DNA from: Stanieria sp. NIES-3757
GTDB lineage: Bacteria; Cyanobacteriota; Cyanobacteriia; Cyanobacteriales; Xenococcaceae
Reading direction: 5' to 3'
DNA length: 64,000 bases
Assembly: GCA_002355455.1 (NCBI GenBank)
Contig: AP017375.1
Coordinates: forward strand, 4,331,640-4,395,639
Positions 38,959 to 47,987 of this stretch are shown here, piece by piece. Numbering within the stretch: position 1 is the first letter of the stretch; each line of letters opens with the position of its first letter. Position numbers and translations under genes: made by a program. The notes beneath the pieces were generated by a model. The model saw only the letters and a list, made by a program, of their open reading frames with translations, made no database searches and had not been told where the DNA came from.

Positions 38959-39828
38959 ATGTTTTTAGAAGACGCACGAGATTATCAACTGATTTTTCTG
39001 ATTTCATTTTTGTTTTTAGGTCTAAATACTAGAGATTGGACTTTAAATTTTAGTATTATTTGTATTGCGATCGCTACTTGTTTAATCACTCAATGGTGTT
39101 TATCATCATGGCAAGAATATCGTACAAGAGTTCAAGCTAGTTATCCACTGACAATCAACTGTTACTATGCAATTATCTTTAGTCCTACAGTTGTTTCTTC
39201 CTTACGTAGTGGCTTAATCACAGCTTTAGGACTTTGCTTATTATTACGGACAAACAATTATTCTACGATGATGTTAGCTGGATTAACTGCGATCGCAAGT
39301 AAATTTTTATTTCGTCGTGGCAACAAGCATTTTTATAATCCTGCTAACTTTGGCATTATTACTGCTTTAACTTTTACTAATGATGCTTGGGTTTCCCCTG
39401 GACAATGGGGAACAGATTGGTGGTATTTGTTATTATTTGCTGGTGCAGGAGGATTAGTTCTAAAACGGGTTGGACGTTGGGATACTTCTGTAACTTTTTT
39501 GCTAACCTATACCAGTTTAGAAGCAATGCGTAATTGGTGGCTTGGTTGGAGTTGGGATGTTTGGTGGCATCAATTAAGTAGTGGTAGCTTATTACTCTTT
39601 GCCTTATTTATGTTAACCGACCCGCGTTCCATCCCCAATGCCCAAGCCAGTCGGATACTTTGGTCTGTCATGATTGCCATTGTTAGTGTGATCTTAAAAG
39701 ATTGGTTTTATCTCTCAACAGCCATTTTTTGGGCATTATTTTGGCTAGCACCCTTGACCATTTTATTGGATGAAATTTGGTCAGCACCAAGATTTGTCTG
39801 GAAGTCCAAACCAGAATTATCGATGTGA
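38959..39828 (+). CDS. orphan RnfD/NqrB-like membrane protein
   Basis: The 289-residue protein has about eight or nine membrane helices and matches the NqrB/RnfD family (Rnf electron-transport complex subunit D). Landmarks are HFYNPANFGIITAL and DAWVSPGQWG mid-protein and ALFMLTDPRSIPNAQ near 215-230. The SGAT-type motif that carries covalent FMN in classical RnfD/NqrB is not present, so it may bind flavin differently or not at all. None of the other rnf/nqr subunits are nearby. It is 61 bp ahead of a secreted DUF2330 gene, likely in one operon. ATG at 38959; GTCAATTGTC precedes without a clear Shine-Dalgarno. Confidence 0.87.
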   Translation: MFLEDARDYQLIFLISFLFLGLNTRDWTLNFSIICIAIATCLITQWCLSSWQEYRTRVQASYPLTINCYYAIIFSPTVVSSLRSGLITALGLCLLLRTNNYSTMMLAGLTAIASKFLFRRGNKHFYNPANFGIITALTFTNDAWVSPGQWGTDWWYLLLFAGAGGLVLKRVGRWDTSVTFLLTYTSLEAMRNWWLGWSWDVWWHQLSSGSLLLFALFMLTDPRSIPNAQASRILWSVMIAIVSVILKDWFYLSTAIFWALFWLAPLTILLDEIWSAPRFVWKSKPELSM

Positions 39829-39889
39829 CTATTTGTTTATCTTCTCCAAAATTTATTTACAAAAAATTTATAGTAAAGGAGGTCTGGTA

Positions 39890-41200
39890 ATGAAACCGAT
39901 CAGAATTATTTTAAGCTTACTTTTAGTTAGCGTAATATTTTTAGCTGGCATTAGACCAGCCTGGGCTTTTTGCGGTTTTTATGTGGCAAAAGCAGACACT
40001 AGTTTATATAATCGTGCTTCTCAGGTGATTATTGCTAGAGATGGCAACAAAACCGTTCTGACAATGGCAAATGATTATCAAGGAGAAGCCCAAGATTTTG
40101 CTTTGGTTGTACCAGTACCTGTAGTTTTAAAACAAGAACAAGTTCATATTGGCGAAACAAAAATTCTCAGCAGATTAGATGCTTTTAGCGCACCTCGATT
40201 AGTAGAGTATTTTGACCCCGATCCTTGCCAAGTTCTTATGTATGAAAGCGATGCACTTAGATCAATGCCACAAGCAGCCCCTTCTGCAAGCGAATTTAAA
40301 CGCAACAATGCTTTAGGAGTCACAGTAGAAGAACAGTTTACAGTAGGAGAATACGATTTTGTGATCCTAAGTGCCAAACAATCAGATGGACTAGAAACAT
40401 GGTTAATCGAGAATGGCTACAAAATCCCCCAGGGGGCAAAAAAATTGTTGCAACCATACATTCGTCAGCAGATGAAATTTTTGGTAGCTAAAGTAAATCT
40501 TACAGAATATGACCGCCACGGATTTGAAAAACTACGCCCAATTGCGATCGCGTATGAATCTCCTAAGTTTATGTTACCAATTCGATTGGGTATGATTAAT
40601 GCTCAATCTGAACAGGATTTAATTGTTTACTTGCTTTCTCCTCAAGGACAAATTGAATTAACTAATTACCGTACAGTAAAAATTCCTTCTGATGTTAATG
40701 TTCCTGAATTTGTTCAAGCAGAATTTCAGGATTTTTATCAAGCTATGTTCCAAAAGTCTTACGAACGGGAAAACAAGCAAGTTGCTTTTGTCGAATATGC
40801 GTGGAATATGAATAGTTGCGATCCTTGTTCGGCTGAACCACTTAATTCTGAAGAGTTAAAACAAGCTGGTGTTTTTTGGCTCGATTCTAATTTAGCTAAT
40901 AATGTATTTATTACTCGTCTTCATCTACGTTATACTCGCGATCGCTTTCCTGAAGATCTTCAGTTTCACACTACTGCTAATCAAGAGTTATTTCAAGGTC
41001 GTTATGTAATCAATCATCCTTTTGCTGGCACGATTAGTTGTGAGGCAGGCAGAGAATATCAAAGAAATGTTAGAAATAGACAGCACCAAGAAGCAGAAAA
41101 TTTAGCCAGATTAACTGGTTGGAATCTCCAAGAAATTTTAGAGCAAGTTACATTTGTAGAAACCAATCCTGTTCCTTGGTGGCGTAAGTTGTGGAATTGA
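39890..41200 (+). CDS. secreted DUF2330 domain protein
   Basis: From ATG 39890, preceded by AAAGGAGG (39875-39882), a near-perfect ribosome binding site, the product is 436 residues. It has a signal peptide (IRIILSLLLVSVIFLAGIRPAWA) and then the DUF2330 domain, beginning FCGFYVAKAD and including ALVVPVPVVL. Cysteines include the CGF at the mature N-terminus, DPCQ, a CDPC motif (SCDPCSAEP) and ISCEAG, which could bind metal or form disulfides. The protein should be periplasmic or lumenal. Pairing with the upstream RnfD-like protein suggests a joint membrane/periplasm function, unknown. Confidence 0.88.
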   Translation: MKPIRIILSLLLVSVIFLAGIRPAWAFCGFYVAKADTSLYNRASQVIIARDGNKTVLTMANDYQGEAQDFALVVPVPVVLKQEQVHIGETKILSRLDAFSAPRLVEYFDPDPCQVLMYESDALRSMPQAAPSASEFKRNNALGVTVEEQFTVGEYDFVILSAKQSDGLETWLIENGYKIPQGAKKLLQPYIRQQMKFLVAKVNLTEYDRHGFEKLRPIAIAYESPKFMLPIRLGMINAQSEQDLIVYLLSPQGQIELTNYRTVKIPSDVNVPEFVQAEFQDFYQAMFQKSYERENKQVAFVEYAWNMNSCDPCSAEPLNSEELKQAGVFWLDSNLANNVFITRLHLRYTRDRFPEDLQFHTTANQELFQGRYVINHPFAGTISCEAGREYQRNVRNRQHQEAENLARLTGWNLQEILEQVTFVETNPVPWWRKLWN

Positions 41201-41214
41201 AAAATGTTGAATTC

Positions 41215-41664
41215 TTATTTTTGATTTCGCAAATAATGAACTAATGCTTGCAATCCCAAACGATAACTTTCTGCGCCAAAACCACTAATTTGACCGATCG
41301 CGATCGGTGCAATATAAGAATGATGGCGAAAAGCTTCTCTTTGATAAATGTTACTTAAATGAACTTCTACAGTAGGCAGTTTAACTCCTGCCAAAGCATC
41401 TCGAATCGCGACGCTGGTATGGGTATAAGCTCCTGCATTAATCAAAATACCTTGAGACTCTTCTCTAGCTTGATGAATGGCATCTACTAAGACACCTTCG
41501 TGATTGGACTGCAAGCAACTTACTTGTACTTGCAGCCTTTGTCCTTGTTCTACTAGATCACTATCTATTTGCTCAAGAGTAACAGAACCATAAATTTGAG
41601 GTTCTCGCAGTCCTAATAAATTTAAATTAGGGCCATGTAAGATTAAGATCTTTTCCTGAGACAA
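41215..41664 (-). CDS. aroQ: type II 3-dehydroquinate dehydratase
   Basis: The 149-residue enzyme dehydrates 3-dehydroquinate to 3-dehydroshikimate in the shikimate pathway. It has the type II pattern [17 protein letters not shown] (catalytic Arg and Tyr), [16 protein letters not shown] and [17 protein letters not shown] (catalytic His). ATG at 41664, 24 bp after a 47-residue small-protein gene. Convergent with the DUF2330 gene, 14 bp apart. aroH is also in this window (54580). Confidence 0.96.
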   Translation of the reverse strand: MSQEKILILHGPNLNLLGLREPQIYGSVTLEQIDSDLVEQGQRLQVQVSCLQSNHEGVLVDAIHQAREESQGILINAGAYTHTSVAIRDALAGVKLPTVEVHLSNIYQREAFRHHSYIAPIAIGQISGFGAESYRLGLQALVHYLRNQK

Positions 41665-41688
41665 TCTATTTGCTAACCAACTTAATAA

Positions 41689-41832
41689 TTAACGATAACG
41701 ACCGCGATGAGGCTCGTTTACTGGTACTGGAATAGGTTCCGCTTCTGGTTCAGCCTCTGGTCCTAACAGGATTTCGATTAGCTTTTGCGCCCATTCTTTC
41801 AATTTCTCAAGCAAGTTTTCTAAATAGTCCAT
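41689..41832 (-). CDS. 47-residue small protein, helix plus proline-rich tail
   Basis: The ATG at 41832 opens a 47-residue frame starting MDYLENLLEKLKEWAQKLIE (amphipathic helix with Leu/Lys spacing), then ILLGPEAEPEAEPIPVPVNE, and a basic end HRGRYR. A TAGGAGT ribosome binding site lies 11 bases upstream. It is 24 bp before aroQ on the same strand. The regular helix, proline-rich tail and spacing argue for a real gene; I cannot name the family. Confidence 0.7.
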   Translation of the reverse strand: MDYLENLLEKLKEWAQKLIEILLGPEAEPEAEPIPVPVNEPHRGRYR

Positions 41833-42404
41833 CAAACTGACGACTCCTACAAAATACTTTTTTTATATCTACATCTTTAAGCTATTTTGCTTTTTCTACC
41901 TCTACCCGAGGTTTTATCCATGGTTTTGGTTTATTTTGACTATAATTGCTCAAAAAAATTCGGACAATTATTTTCATTATTTTGCTTACTATTTAGACTA
42001 ACATAGGTTCGCAATCTCGGATAATTTCTCTTCTATTAATCACGATAGATACTGGACGAAAAAATTTCTAGTACTATGATTATTAGTTTTTAAGTTTACT
42101 TACTAATTTTTTGCCAAAATCAAAAATTTTGTTAAATTGGGGTCTTGATAACCACAACTGCAAAGTATGAGCGAACTTTCAGCTTTGTAACATTGACATT
42201 TCCTAGCTTATTTTCTAGGTTAATAACCTTATTTGAGCTATACAGTATAACTTACCAAATCGCGATCGGGATATTAAATAAAACTAAAAATCCTAAAATC
42301 GCCAAGATGTCAACTAAAAATTATGATACTTTAAAGCAAGGTAAAGATAAATTAAGAAAATTAAAACCTGTCTGCCAAATTATACTTACTATACTTATTT
42401 GCCT
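41833..42404. other. intergenic region upstream of DUF3120 gene
   Basis: A 572-bp AT-rich region between the small-protein gene and the DUF3120 gene, which are divergent. An 87-codon plus-strand frame (from a TTG at 42145) fills its end, but it has no ribosome binding site, is low-complexity and overlaps the next gene; I do not call it. Promoters of both flanking genes should be here. Confidence 0.5.
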
Positions 42405-43109
42405 GTGACCTCTTCTACTTCTAATTACTCCCTCGATCAAGCCGAGTTGAGCTTATCGTTATCACAAAACCCAGAACGTCAAGCCTGGTTAGTTTTTTTT
42501 GCTGCTTCTTTTTTAGTTTCCGTTCCAGTATTTTTTCAAGCACCTTTAGTTAGACTGTTTCCCTGGCTTAGTCTTTGGTTAACTGTAGTTTGGGTAATTT
42601 TGGGTGCAATTCTTTATCAAAGTCAAAAAACTCGGTCTTGGGGAGACTTGTTGTTAGGGTTTAGTTGGAGTTGGTTAGCAGGTTCAATTTATTGGGGTTG
42701 GTTAAGATATGAACCCTTAATTCATCTTCCAATCGAATCGATTGGTGTACCTTTTGCTATTTGGTGTTTGTGGCGCAGATGGGGCTTAGTTGGCAATTTA
42801 TTTTATCTTGGCTCATTATTAGGCACTGGCATTACAGATTCATATTTTTATTTAACAGATTTGATTCCCTATTGGCGGAAATTAATGACAGTAGAACCCA
42901 GTTTAGCCTCGCCAATTTTACATCAAGCCTTAGCTCAGATGCAAACTCCGTGGGGTATTAGTTGGGCGGTAGTACTCGTCAATATTTTGTTAGGTTTTAG
43001 CTTTTGGTCTTTACAAAAGAGTCAGCATCATTGGTGGGCATTTGCAGGAGCAGTATTGAGTACAATCTTAGTTGACAGTCTCTTTTGGATTGCTGCTTGT
43101 TTCGCCTAA
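42405..43109 (+). CDS. DUF3120 family membrane protein
   Basis: About 234 residues from the GTG at 42405 (a TTG two codons earlier is possible). It is a cyanobacterial multi-pass membrane protein of the DUF3120 family with about six helices; conserved-looking segments are LGFSWSWLAGSIYWGWLRYEP, GVPFAIWCLWRRWG, and YFYLTDLIPYWRKLM. Function is unknown. It is 12 bp ahead of the ABC permease gene and presumably cotranscribed with it. Confidence 0.85.
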   Translation: MTSSTSNYSLDQAELSLSLSQNPERQAWLVFFAASFLVSVPVFFQAPLVRLFPWLSLWLTVVWVILGAILYQSQKTRSWGDLLLGFSWSWLAGSIYWGWLRYEPLIHLPIESIGVPFAIWCLWRRWGLVGNLFYLGSLLGTGITDSYFYLTDLIPYWRKLMTVEPSLASPILHQALAQMQTPWGISWAVVLVNILLGFSFWSLQKSQHHWWAFAGAVLSTILVDSLFWIAACFA

Positions 43110-43121
43110 TTAGGTTTTGGT

Positions 43122-44174
43122 ATGACTTTTAGTAGAGATTCTGCTGTTGATAATTTCAGAGCGATTAGTTTCAGGAATTTTTTAACCAATGAAACTACAC
43201 TTTATATTTTTAAAAGATTATTACAAGCAATACTGACGCTTTTTTTAGCTTCTGCGCTCAGTTTTGCAATTATTCAACTAGCTCCTGGGGATTATCTTGA
43301 CACACTTAAAGGAAATCCTCAGATCTCACCCGAAAGATTAGCACAATTGAAGCAACAATTTGGTTTAGATCAACCTCCAATAATTCAGTATTGGCGTTGG
43401 TTAGTTAGAGTTGTTACTCGTTTTGATTTTGGAACAAGTTTTGTTTACTTTCGACCAGTCTCTTCGTTATTAATCGAAAGGATACCTGCAACTCTATTGC
43501 TTGCGATCGCATCTATTATTATTACTTGGGCGATCGCTATTCCCTTGGGAATTGTGAGTGCGGTTAAACAAAATACTTTGATTGATAAGGTATTACGAGT
43601 TTTAAGTTATTTAGGTCAAGGTTTTCCCAGTTTCATCACTGCTTTGGCTTTGTTAACCATAGCGCAAAATACCTCTCCATTGTTTCCTGTGGGAGGAATG
43701 ACCAGCATTAACCACGCTGATTTATCTCCTGTTGGTAAAATACTTGATATTGGTTGGCACATGATTTTACCGACCTTGGCACTGAGTATTACCAGTTTTG
43801 CAGGATTACAACGTCTAACTAGAGGGCAATTACTCGATGTGCTTAGACAAGATTATATTCAAACTGCTCGCGCCAAAGGATTACCAGAAAATAAAGTTCT
43901 TTATGTTCATGCCTTACGTAATGCAATTAACCCTTTGATTACTTTGTTAGGGTTTGAATTTGCCAGTTTACTCAGTGGTGCATTTATTGCCGAATTTTTC
44001 TTTAATTGGCCTGGTTTAGGTCGTTTGATTTTGCAAGCCGTCCAAGCTCAAGATCTTTATTTAGTCATGGCAAGCTTAATGATGGGTGCAGCAATGTTAA
44101 TTATTGGTAATTTACTCGCTGATTTATTATTAAAGGCAGTCGATCCAAGAATTAAGTTGGAAGATTTGAAATAA
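43122..44174 (+). CDS. ABC transporter permease, DppB/OppB type
   Basis: The 350-residue permease has the N-terminal helix (LLQAILTLFLASALSFAIIQLAPGD), the PxxxxLxxL-type quinone-like segment ISPERLAQLKQQFGLDQPP, and the permease signature DYIQTARAKGLPENKVLYVHALRNAINPL (EAA loop), plus a C-terminal helix pair. It belongs to the peptide/nickel transporter permease family (first permease). No DppC-like permease, ATPase or binding protein is nearby, so partners must be elsewhere. ATG at 43122. Confidence 0.92.
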   Translation: MTFSRDSAVDNFRAISFRNFLTNETTLYIFKRLLQAILTLFLASALSFAIIQLAPGDYLDTLKGNPQISPERLAQLKQQFGLDQPPIIQYWRWLVRVVTRFDFGTSFVYFRPVSSLLIERIPATLLLAIASIIITWAIAIPLGIVSAVKQNTLIDKVLRVLSYLGQGFPSFITALALLTIAQNTSPLFPVGGMTSINHADLSPVGKILDIGWHMILPTLALSITSFAGLQRLTRGQLLDVLRQDYIQTARAKGLPENKVLYVHALRNAINPLITLLGFEFASLLSGAFIAEFFFNWPGLGRLILQAVQAQDLYLVMASLMMGAAMLIIGNLLADLLLKAVDPRIKLEDLK

Positions 44175-44234
44175 AAATTTGTCTTTTGTCCTTTGTCATT
44201 AGTCGTTCGTTTTTTGTAATAACTAATGATTAAG

Positions 44235-44262
44235 GTAAGGGCAATTCGTGAATTGCCCCTAC
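44235..44262. repeat. 28-bp palindrome (GGGCAATTC type)
   Basis: GGGCAATTC (44239-44247) and GAATTGCCC (44250-44258) flanked by GTA and CTAC. It sits between short AATAACTAATGATT-like repeats upstream of the next gene. Same family as the elements at 9659, 29647 and 53570. Confidence 0.75.
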
Positions 44263-44289
44263 TTACTAATAACTCATGATTAATAACCA

Positions 44290-44586
44290 ATGACCGATCA
44301 CATCAATTATGTAATTCGTTCAAAAGTCGATGGTAAATATCTAGTAGCTCGCTTGCAGGAAGATGAAGATCGACCCGAAGCTACTTATTTATTGTTATTT
44401 AAAGAAGATTATGATGCTTTGAGTTATGTTAATACTCATGGTCAGGATTTACGCGATCGCTTGATGGTAGAATCTACCTCTGCTAATCAATTAAAAGGAT
44501 TACTTAAAAGATGGGGTTATCAAGGAATAGCTTTGGTAGAAGATCCTTTACTACCCACTATTCAATTTATGCTTGCGGAAGATTAA
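44290..44586 (+). CDS. conserved hypothetical protein (98 aa)
   Basis: A soluble, acidic 98-residue protein (MTDHINYVIRSKVDGKYLVA) with regular alternation of beta and helical segments. The ATG at 44290 lacks a strong ribosome binding site, but composition is protein-like throughout and a bidirectional terminator follows. I recognise no domain. Confidence 0.75.
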   Translation: MTDHINYVIRSKVDGKYLVARLQEDEDRPEATYLLLFKEDYDALSYVNTHGQDLRDRLMVESTSANQLKGLLKRWGYQGIALVEDPLLPTIQFMLAED

Positions 44587-44627
44587 TCTTGACGAGGGCA
44601 GAATATCTTCGGCTTAGAGAGAAAAAT

Positions 44628-44654
44628 AAACCAGTCCTTAATAGGACAGGTTTT
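44628..44654. terminator. bidirectional terminator hairpin
   Basis: AAACC-A-GTCCT (44628-44638) pairs with AGGAC-A-GGTTT (44643-44653) across a TAAT loop, ending in T's on the plus strand and preceded by A-rich sequence. It lies between convergent genes. Confidence 0.75.
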
Positions 44655-44683
44655 AACATCAAATATTTTGATAATTAATAGAT

Positions 44684-45478
44684 TTAAGCTATTTTGTGAG
44701 CGTAAATATTTAACTGTAAATCCATACCAAGCTGTAAACTTTTTTCTACTAAGGGGTTTTGAGAGCAAAATTGCGTATGGATGTAATATCGAAAACCATA
44801 AGCAGTTAATTTGTCTAAAATCTGTCCCAGTGTTTGTTCTGTATCTTTAAAAGAATGATATTCAATAAAAAGTTGTGAAACATTATCCAGTTTATTGGCA
44901 TCGCAAATAACTTCTGTTTCAGCGCCTTCTATATCAATTTTAAGAAAATCTACAGGCTCTTCAAGCAACTGATCGAGTTTGATACATTCTACTTCAAACT
45001 TAGCTTGAGAATCTTCTAGAGGATGTATTCTTCCTCCATCAGCACCTTCACTAAAAAAATCAATCGTACCAGCTTCTTTTGAGACAGCTTTATTTAATAA
45101 GGTAACATCTTCATAGTTAGCTGATCTAATATTCGACTCTAAAATACTAAAAATATTAGGGTCAGCTTCTACTCCAATAATATTAGCTTTAGGATAGATG
45201 TCTTTGAAATATAAAATACTTGTTCCGCAATTTGCGCCACAATCAACTATTACGGGTGCTTCTGATGAAGAATTAAATTTATATATTTGATCGATGAATA
45301 TTTCTCGATAACTATGAAAGAAGGAAAATGAATCGGCAATCTTAAAATCACGTCCCAATAATTGAACTTTTTTTTTCTGATATCTAGGCTGTTTTTCTAA
45401 ATTTTCATAGGGTGAGGGAGTATATTTAATTACCTTCAATCCTAATCGATTGAATAGTCCCTGTACAAATGATTTCAT
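44684..45478 (-). CDS. FkbM-family methyltransferase
   Basis: Using the ATG at 45478 (a TTG at 45514 is the longer alternative) the product is 264 residues. SAM-binding motif 1 is VIVDCGANCGTSILYF (about 74-89), acidic motif 2 GVEADP, and the FkbM DFLKIDIEGAE motif near residues 171-181. FkbM enzymes methylate hydroxyl groups on glycans or natural products. There are no glycan genes adjacent, so the substrate is unknown. Confidence 0.9.
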   Translation of the reverse strand: MKSFVQGLFNRLGLKVIKYTPSPYENLEKQPRYQKKKVQLLGRDFKIADSFSFFHSYREIFIDQIYKFNSSSEAPVIVDCGANCGTSILYFKDIYPKANIIGVEADPNIFSILESNIRSANYEDVTLLNKAVSKEAGTIDFFSEGADGGRIHPLEDSQAKFEVECIKLDQLLEEPVDFLKIDIEGAETEVICDANKLDNVSQLFIEYHSFKDTEQTLGQILDKLTAYGFRYYIHTQFCSQNPLVEKSLQLGMDLQLNIYAHKIA

Positions 45479-45537
45479 GATTGATTGGTTTATTTTGATG
45501 ATTTCAATGTACAAACAAACTCAATGCAGCCTAATTA

Positions 45538-45654
45538 TTAAGCTGTTAATGCTTTAATCCTTGTGCTAAAAGCTTTACGGCAAGCATTTGAGCTGCTAAA
45601 ACGCGCAACAGCCTTATTATAACGCGCTGTAAAATTTAACTCTGAAATACTCAT
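45538..45654 (-). CDS. candidate 38-residue basic small protein
   Basis: An ATG at 45654 opens 38 codons (MSISELNFTARYNKAVARF, then SSSNACRKAFSTRIKALTA). It is Arg/Lys-rich with a helical look. No clear ribosome binding site is present, so it is tentative, but composition resembles a real small protein rather than random AT-rich DNA. It lies just upstream of the FkbM gene on the same strand. Confidence 0.4.
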   Translation of the reverse strand: MSISELNFTARYNKAVARFSSSNACRKAFSTRIKALTA

Positions 45655-45700
45655 TGTCAAAAATCAAAAATAATTATTGCTGTTCAATGTTTTTGAGCGG

Positions 45701-46519
45701 TCAAATTTTTCTTTCTGTAACTAAAGTACAATTAAGCCAATTTCCCTTGTCGTTATAGCTACGAATAATTCTTTGGCGTAAATTTGGTTGTAATAACCAT
45801 CCCATTTCTAAAACAAAATTATGACCCGATTTAATTTCTAAAGGACAGTTACACGATGCACCATCAGGTAACATTAAAATTTGAATAGGTAAACTACCAG
45901 ATTCAAATAAAAGTCGAGAACCTTCTATTTTTGCTTGAGAAGTAATAGTTTGATGGTTAAAAGATAATTTTTGACAAATGTGATTACTATCTGATCGTTC
46001 TATTTGTAGATGAGTAGTAAAACTATCAGGATTTCTGAGATCTCGATACATTGTCACTGCTTCTCCTTGCCATTCTCCCAACAATTGTTCTATTGTTAAG
46101 GGTGGTCGTTCAGGAGTATTACTGTTAGGTAATTTTTCTCTGATTAAAACCACGCGGTCTAATTGACTAGAAGTATTATAAAGTTGCACCATCCGTAAAC
46201 GGCGATCGCGATCAATTAGACCAAATTCACCACCAAAATTACTATAGGGAGCCCACTGCATCGATCCTTGGGAAAAAGCCCCATTTTCAAAAAACAAAAT
46301 AGTACTATTGAGACTACTATATTCTAGAACCAGATCGCGGGGCGATTCATTGGGAGGAAGGTAACGGACAACTTGATGAACAGTTTTATTATTATTTTTC
46401 CCTTCCAGAGTAACTACTGTAGGCGTGTCTTCTGTTTCTTCTCCCTGCGGTGATAAACGAGTAAATGAACCTTGCCATTCCCCTAGATTTTTTAACAAAC
46501 AATCCCATTGAGAAAGCAT
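45701..46519 (-). CDS. DUF3598 family protein
   Basis: The 272-residue protein is of the cyanobacterial DUF3598 family: two lipocalin-like beta-barrel halves (about 5-130 and 145-270), each starting with a LGEWQG motif (NLGEWQGSF, LLGEWQGEA). These proteins are thought to bind hydrophobic ligands; the ligand here is unknown. ATG at 46519. Confidence 0.87.
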   Translation of the reverse strand: MLSQWDCLLKNLGEWQGSFTRLSPQGEETEDTPTVVTLEGKNNNKTVHQVVRYLPPNESPRDLVLEYSSLNSTILFFENGAFSQGSMQWAPYSNFGGEFGLIDRDRRLRMVQLYNTSSQLDRVVLIREKLPNSNTPERPPLTIEQLLGEWQGEAVTMYRDLRNPDSFTTHLQIERSDSNHICQKLSFNHQTITSQAKIEGSRLLFESGSLPIQILMLPDGASCNCPLEIKSGHNFVLEMGWLLQPNLRQRIIRSYNDKGNWLNCTLVTERKI

Positions 46520-46652
46520 ATCTTGAAATTAGCCTAAAATTACCATTAGTTTATTATCGATGTTTTGCGGACGATTGTGGCTGATAATTTCGCTAATCAC
46601 AATAATTAAGTGAGAACAATTGCCTACTCATCAAAATTAATTTCAGACAAAA

Positions 46653-46856
46653 CTAATTATTTTGTTCTTCTAGGAGATATTTTAAAAACGAATAGGTATA
46701 TTCTAAGGAATAGTGTCTAGGTTTTCCATGAATAACAAGTTGGTATTCATTAATATTCTCTCCATCTCCATAGCCTGAAATCAGGTGTTGATGAAATGCT
46801 TTGTCTGCAAGTTTTTCTATTTTTTGCCTTAAAGAAACTATTGGTTGAGTTAGCAT
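46653..46856 (-). CDS. hypothetical protein (67 aa)
   Basis: A 67-residue soluble protein (MLTQPIVSLRQKIEKLADKA) with a C-terminal YSLEYTYSFLKYLLEEQNN. Codon and amino-acid composition look genuine, but no motif is recognised and no strong ribosome binding site is visible before the ATG at 46856. Confidence 0.6.
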   Translation of the reverse strand: MLTQPIVSLRQKIEKLADKAFHQHLISGYGDGENINEYQLVIHGKPRHYSLEYTYSFLKYLLEEQNN

Positions 46857-47081
46857 GGACTGATACTCTAATTCTTACTTCTATCTATTATTAATTCTTT
46901 CATGTCATCACAACATCTCACGAAAGTAAGACATCAAAAGTAATAAAAAACAAAAAAAATATAAATAAAAATTGAGTTAGCAGGTAATAAACATAACATT
47001 TATAGTCAGATACTCAAGCCCAAAATTAGAGTTATTGACAACTTATTATTATTTCTTATTACCTACATCCTCAATCTTTGC

Positions 47082-47900
47082 TTAAACAAATACTCGATGT
47101 TGTAAAGAAGGCATTTGCTGGCGTACTTGTTGTAATCTTTCAGGATTAATTTCTGCGATCGCTACTCCTGGTTGATTTCCCGCATCAGCTAAAATGACAC
47201 CCCAAGGGTCAATAATCATAGCATGACCGTGAGTATAACGTCGCTCATAATGGTTCCCAGTTTGAGCAGGTGCAATCACATAACAAGTATTTTCGATCGC
47301 TCTAGCTTGTAACAAGACTTGCCAGTGATCTTTACCAGTAAAGGCAGTAAAAGCAGCGGGAATAAACAGAATATCCGCCCCTTTGTTTGATAAATGGCGA
47401 TAGAGTTCAGGAAAACGGACATCATAACAAATAGATATACCAATGTTTCCTAAATCTTCAGAATGATAAATAGAAGGTAAATTAATACCTGCCATCACCG
47501 TACTAGACTCGCGATAGGTATTACCATCAGGTACGTCAACATCAAACAGATGGATTTTTTGGTAGCGAACTTGTTCTTGTCCACTAGGGTTAACTAACAG
47601 AGCAGTATTATAAGCTTTAGAAGCATCTCCTACTACTGGAACAGGAAACCCACCGCCTAAAATGGTAATTTGAAACCTTTGTGCCATAGTTTTGAGAAAT
47701 TTCTCAGTTCTTTGAGCTATGACAGTTGCCTGAGCTAGTTTATCGGCTTCTTGACCCAAAAAAGCAAAATTTTCTGGTAATCCTACTAATTCTGCGCCTT
47801 TACGCACAGCTAGTTCAATTAGTTCTTCAGCCTCGATTAGATTTTTTTCTAGATCGGGTTTACTAGTCATTTGAATAGCAGCAGCGAGATATGGTTTCAT
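47082..47900 (-). CDS. carbon-nitrogen hydrolase, Nit1-type (deaminated glutathione amidase family)
   Basis: The 272-residue nitrilase-superfamily protein has the full catalytic set: E43 in LPENFAF, Lys in RYQKIHLFD, and Cys in ISICYDVRFPELYR. RFPELYR and HLFDVDVPDG mark the Nit1 branch, whose mammalian members repair deaminated glutathione; the cyanobacterial substrate is assumed from the family. ATG at 47900; 87 bp downstream of cdd on the same strand. Confidence 0.92.
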   Translation of the reverse strand: MKPYLAAAIQMTSKPDLEKNLIEAEELIELAVRKGAELVGLPENFAFLGQEADKLAQATVIAQRTEKFLKTMAQRFQITILGGGFPVPVVGDASKAYNTALLVNPSGQEQVRYQKIHLFDVDVPDGNTYRESSTVMAGINLPSIYHSEDLGNIGISICYDVRFPELYRHLSNKGADILFIPAAFTAFTGKDHWQVLLQARAIENTCYVIAPAQTGNHYERRYTHGHAMIIDPWGVILADAGNQPGVAIAEINPERLQQVRQQMPSLQHRVFV

Positions 47901-47987
47901 TGGAGACTAAAATTTACTTGCTGTTAATTTAACTCAATCTATATAGGATATAGCTTTCAGATAGATTTAGAAACCGTAATGATCGTT

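Noticed and set aside
42145-42408. 87-codon plus-strand frame before the DUF3120 gene
   Set aside because: TTG start without ribosome binding site, runs into the next gene, and shows no family-like segments.
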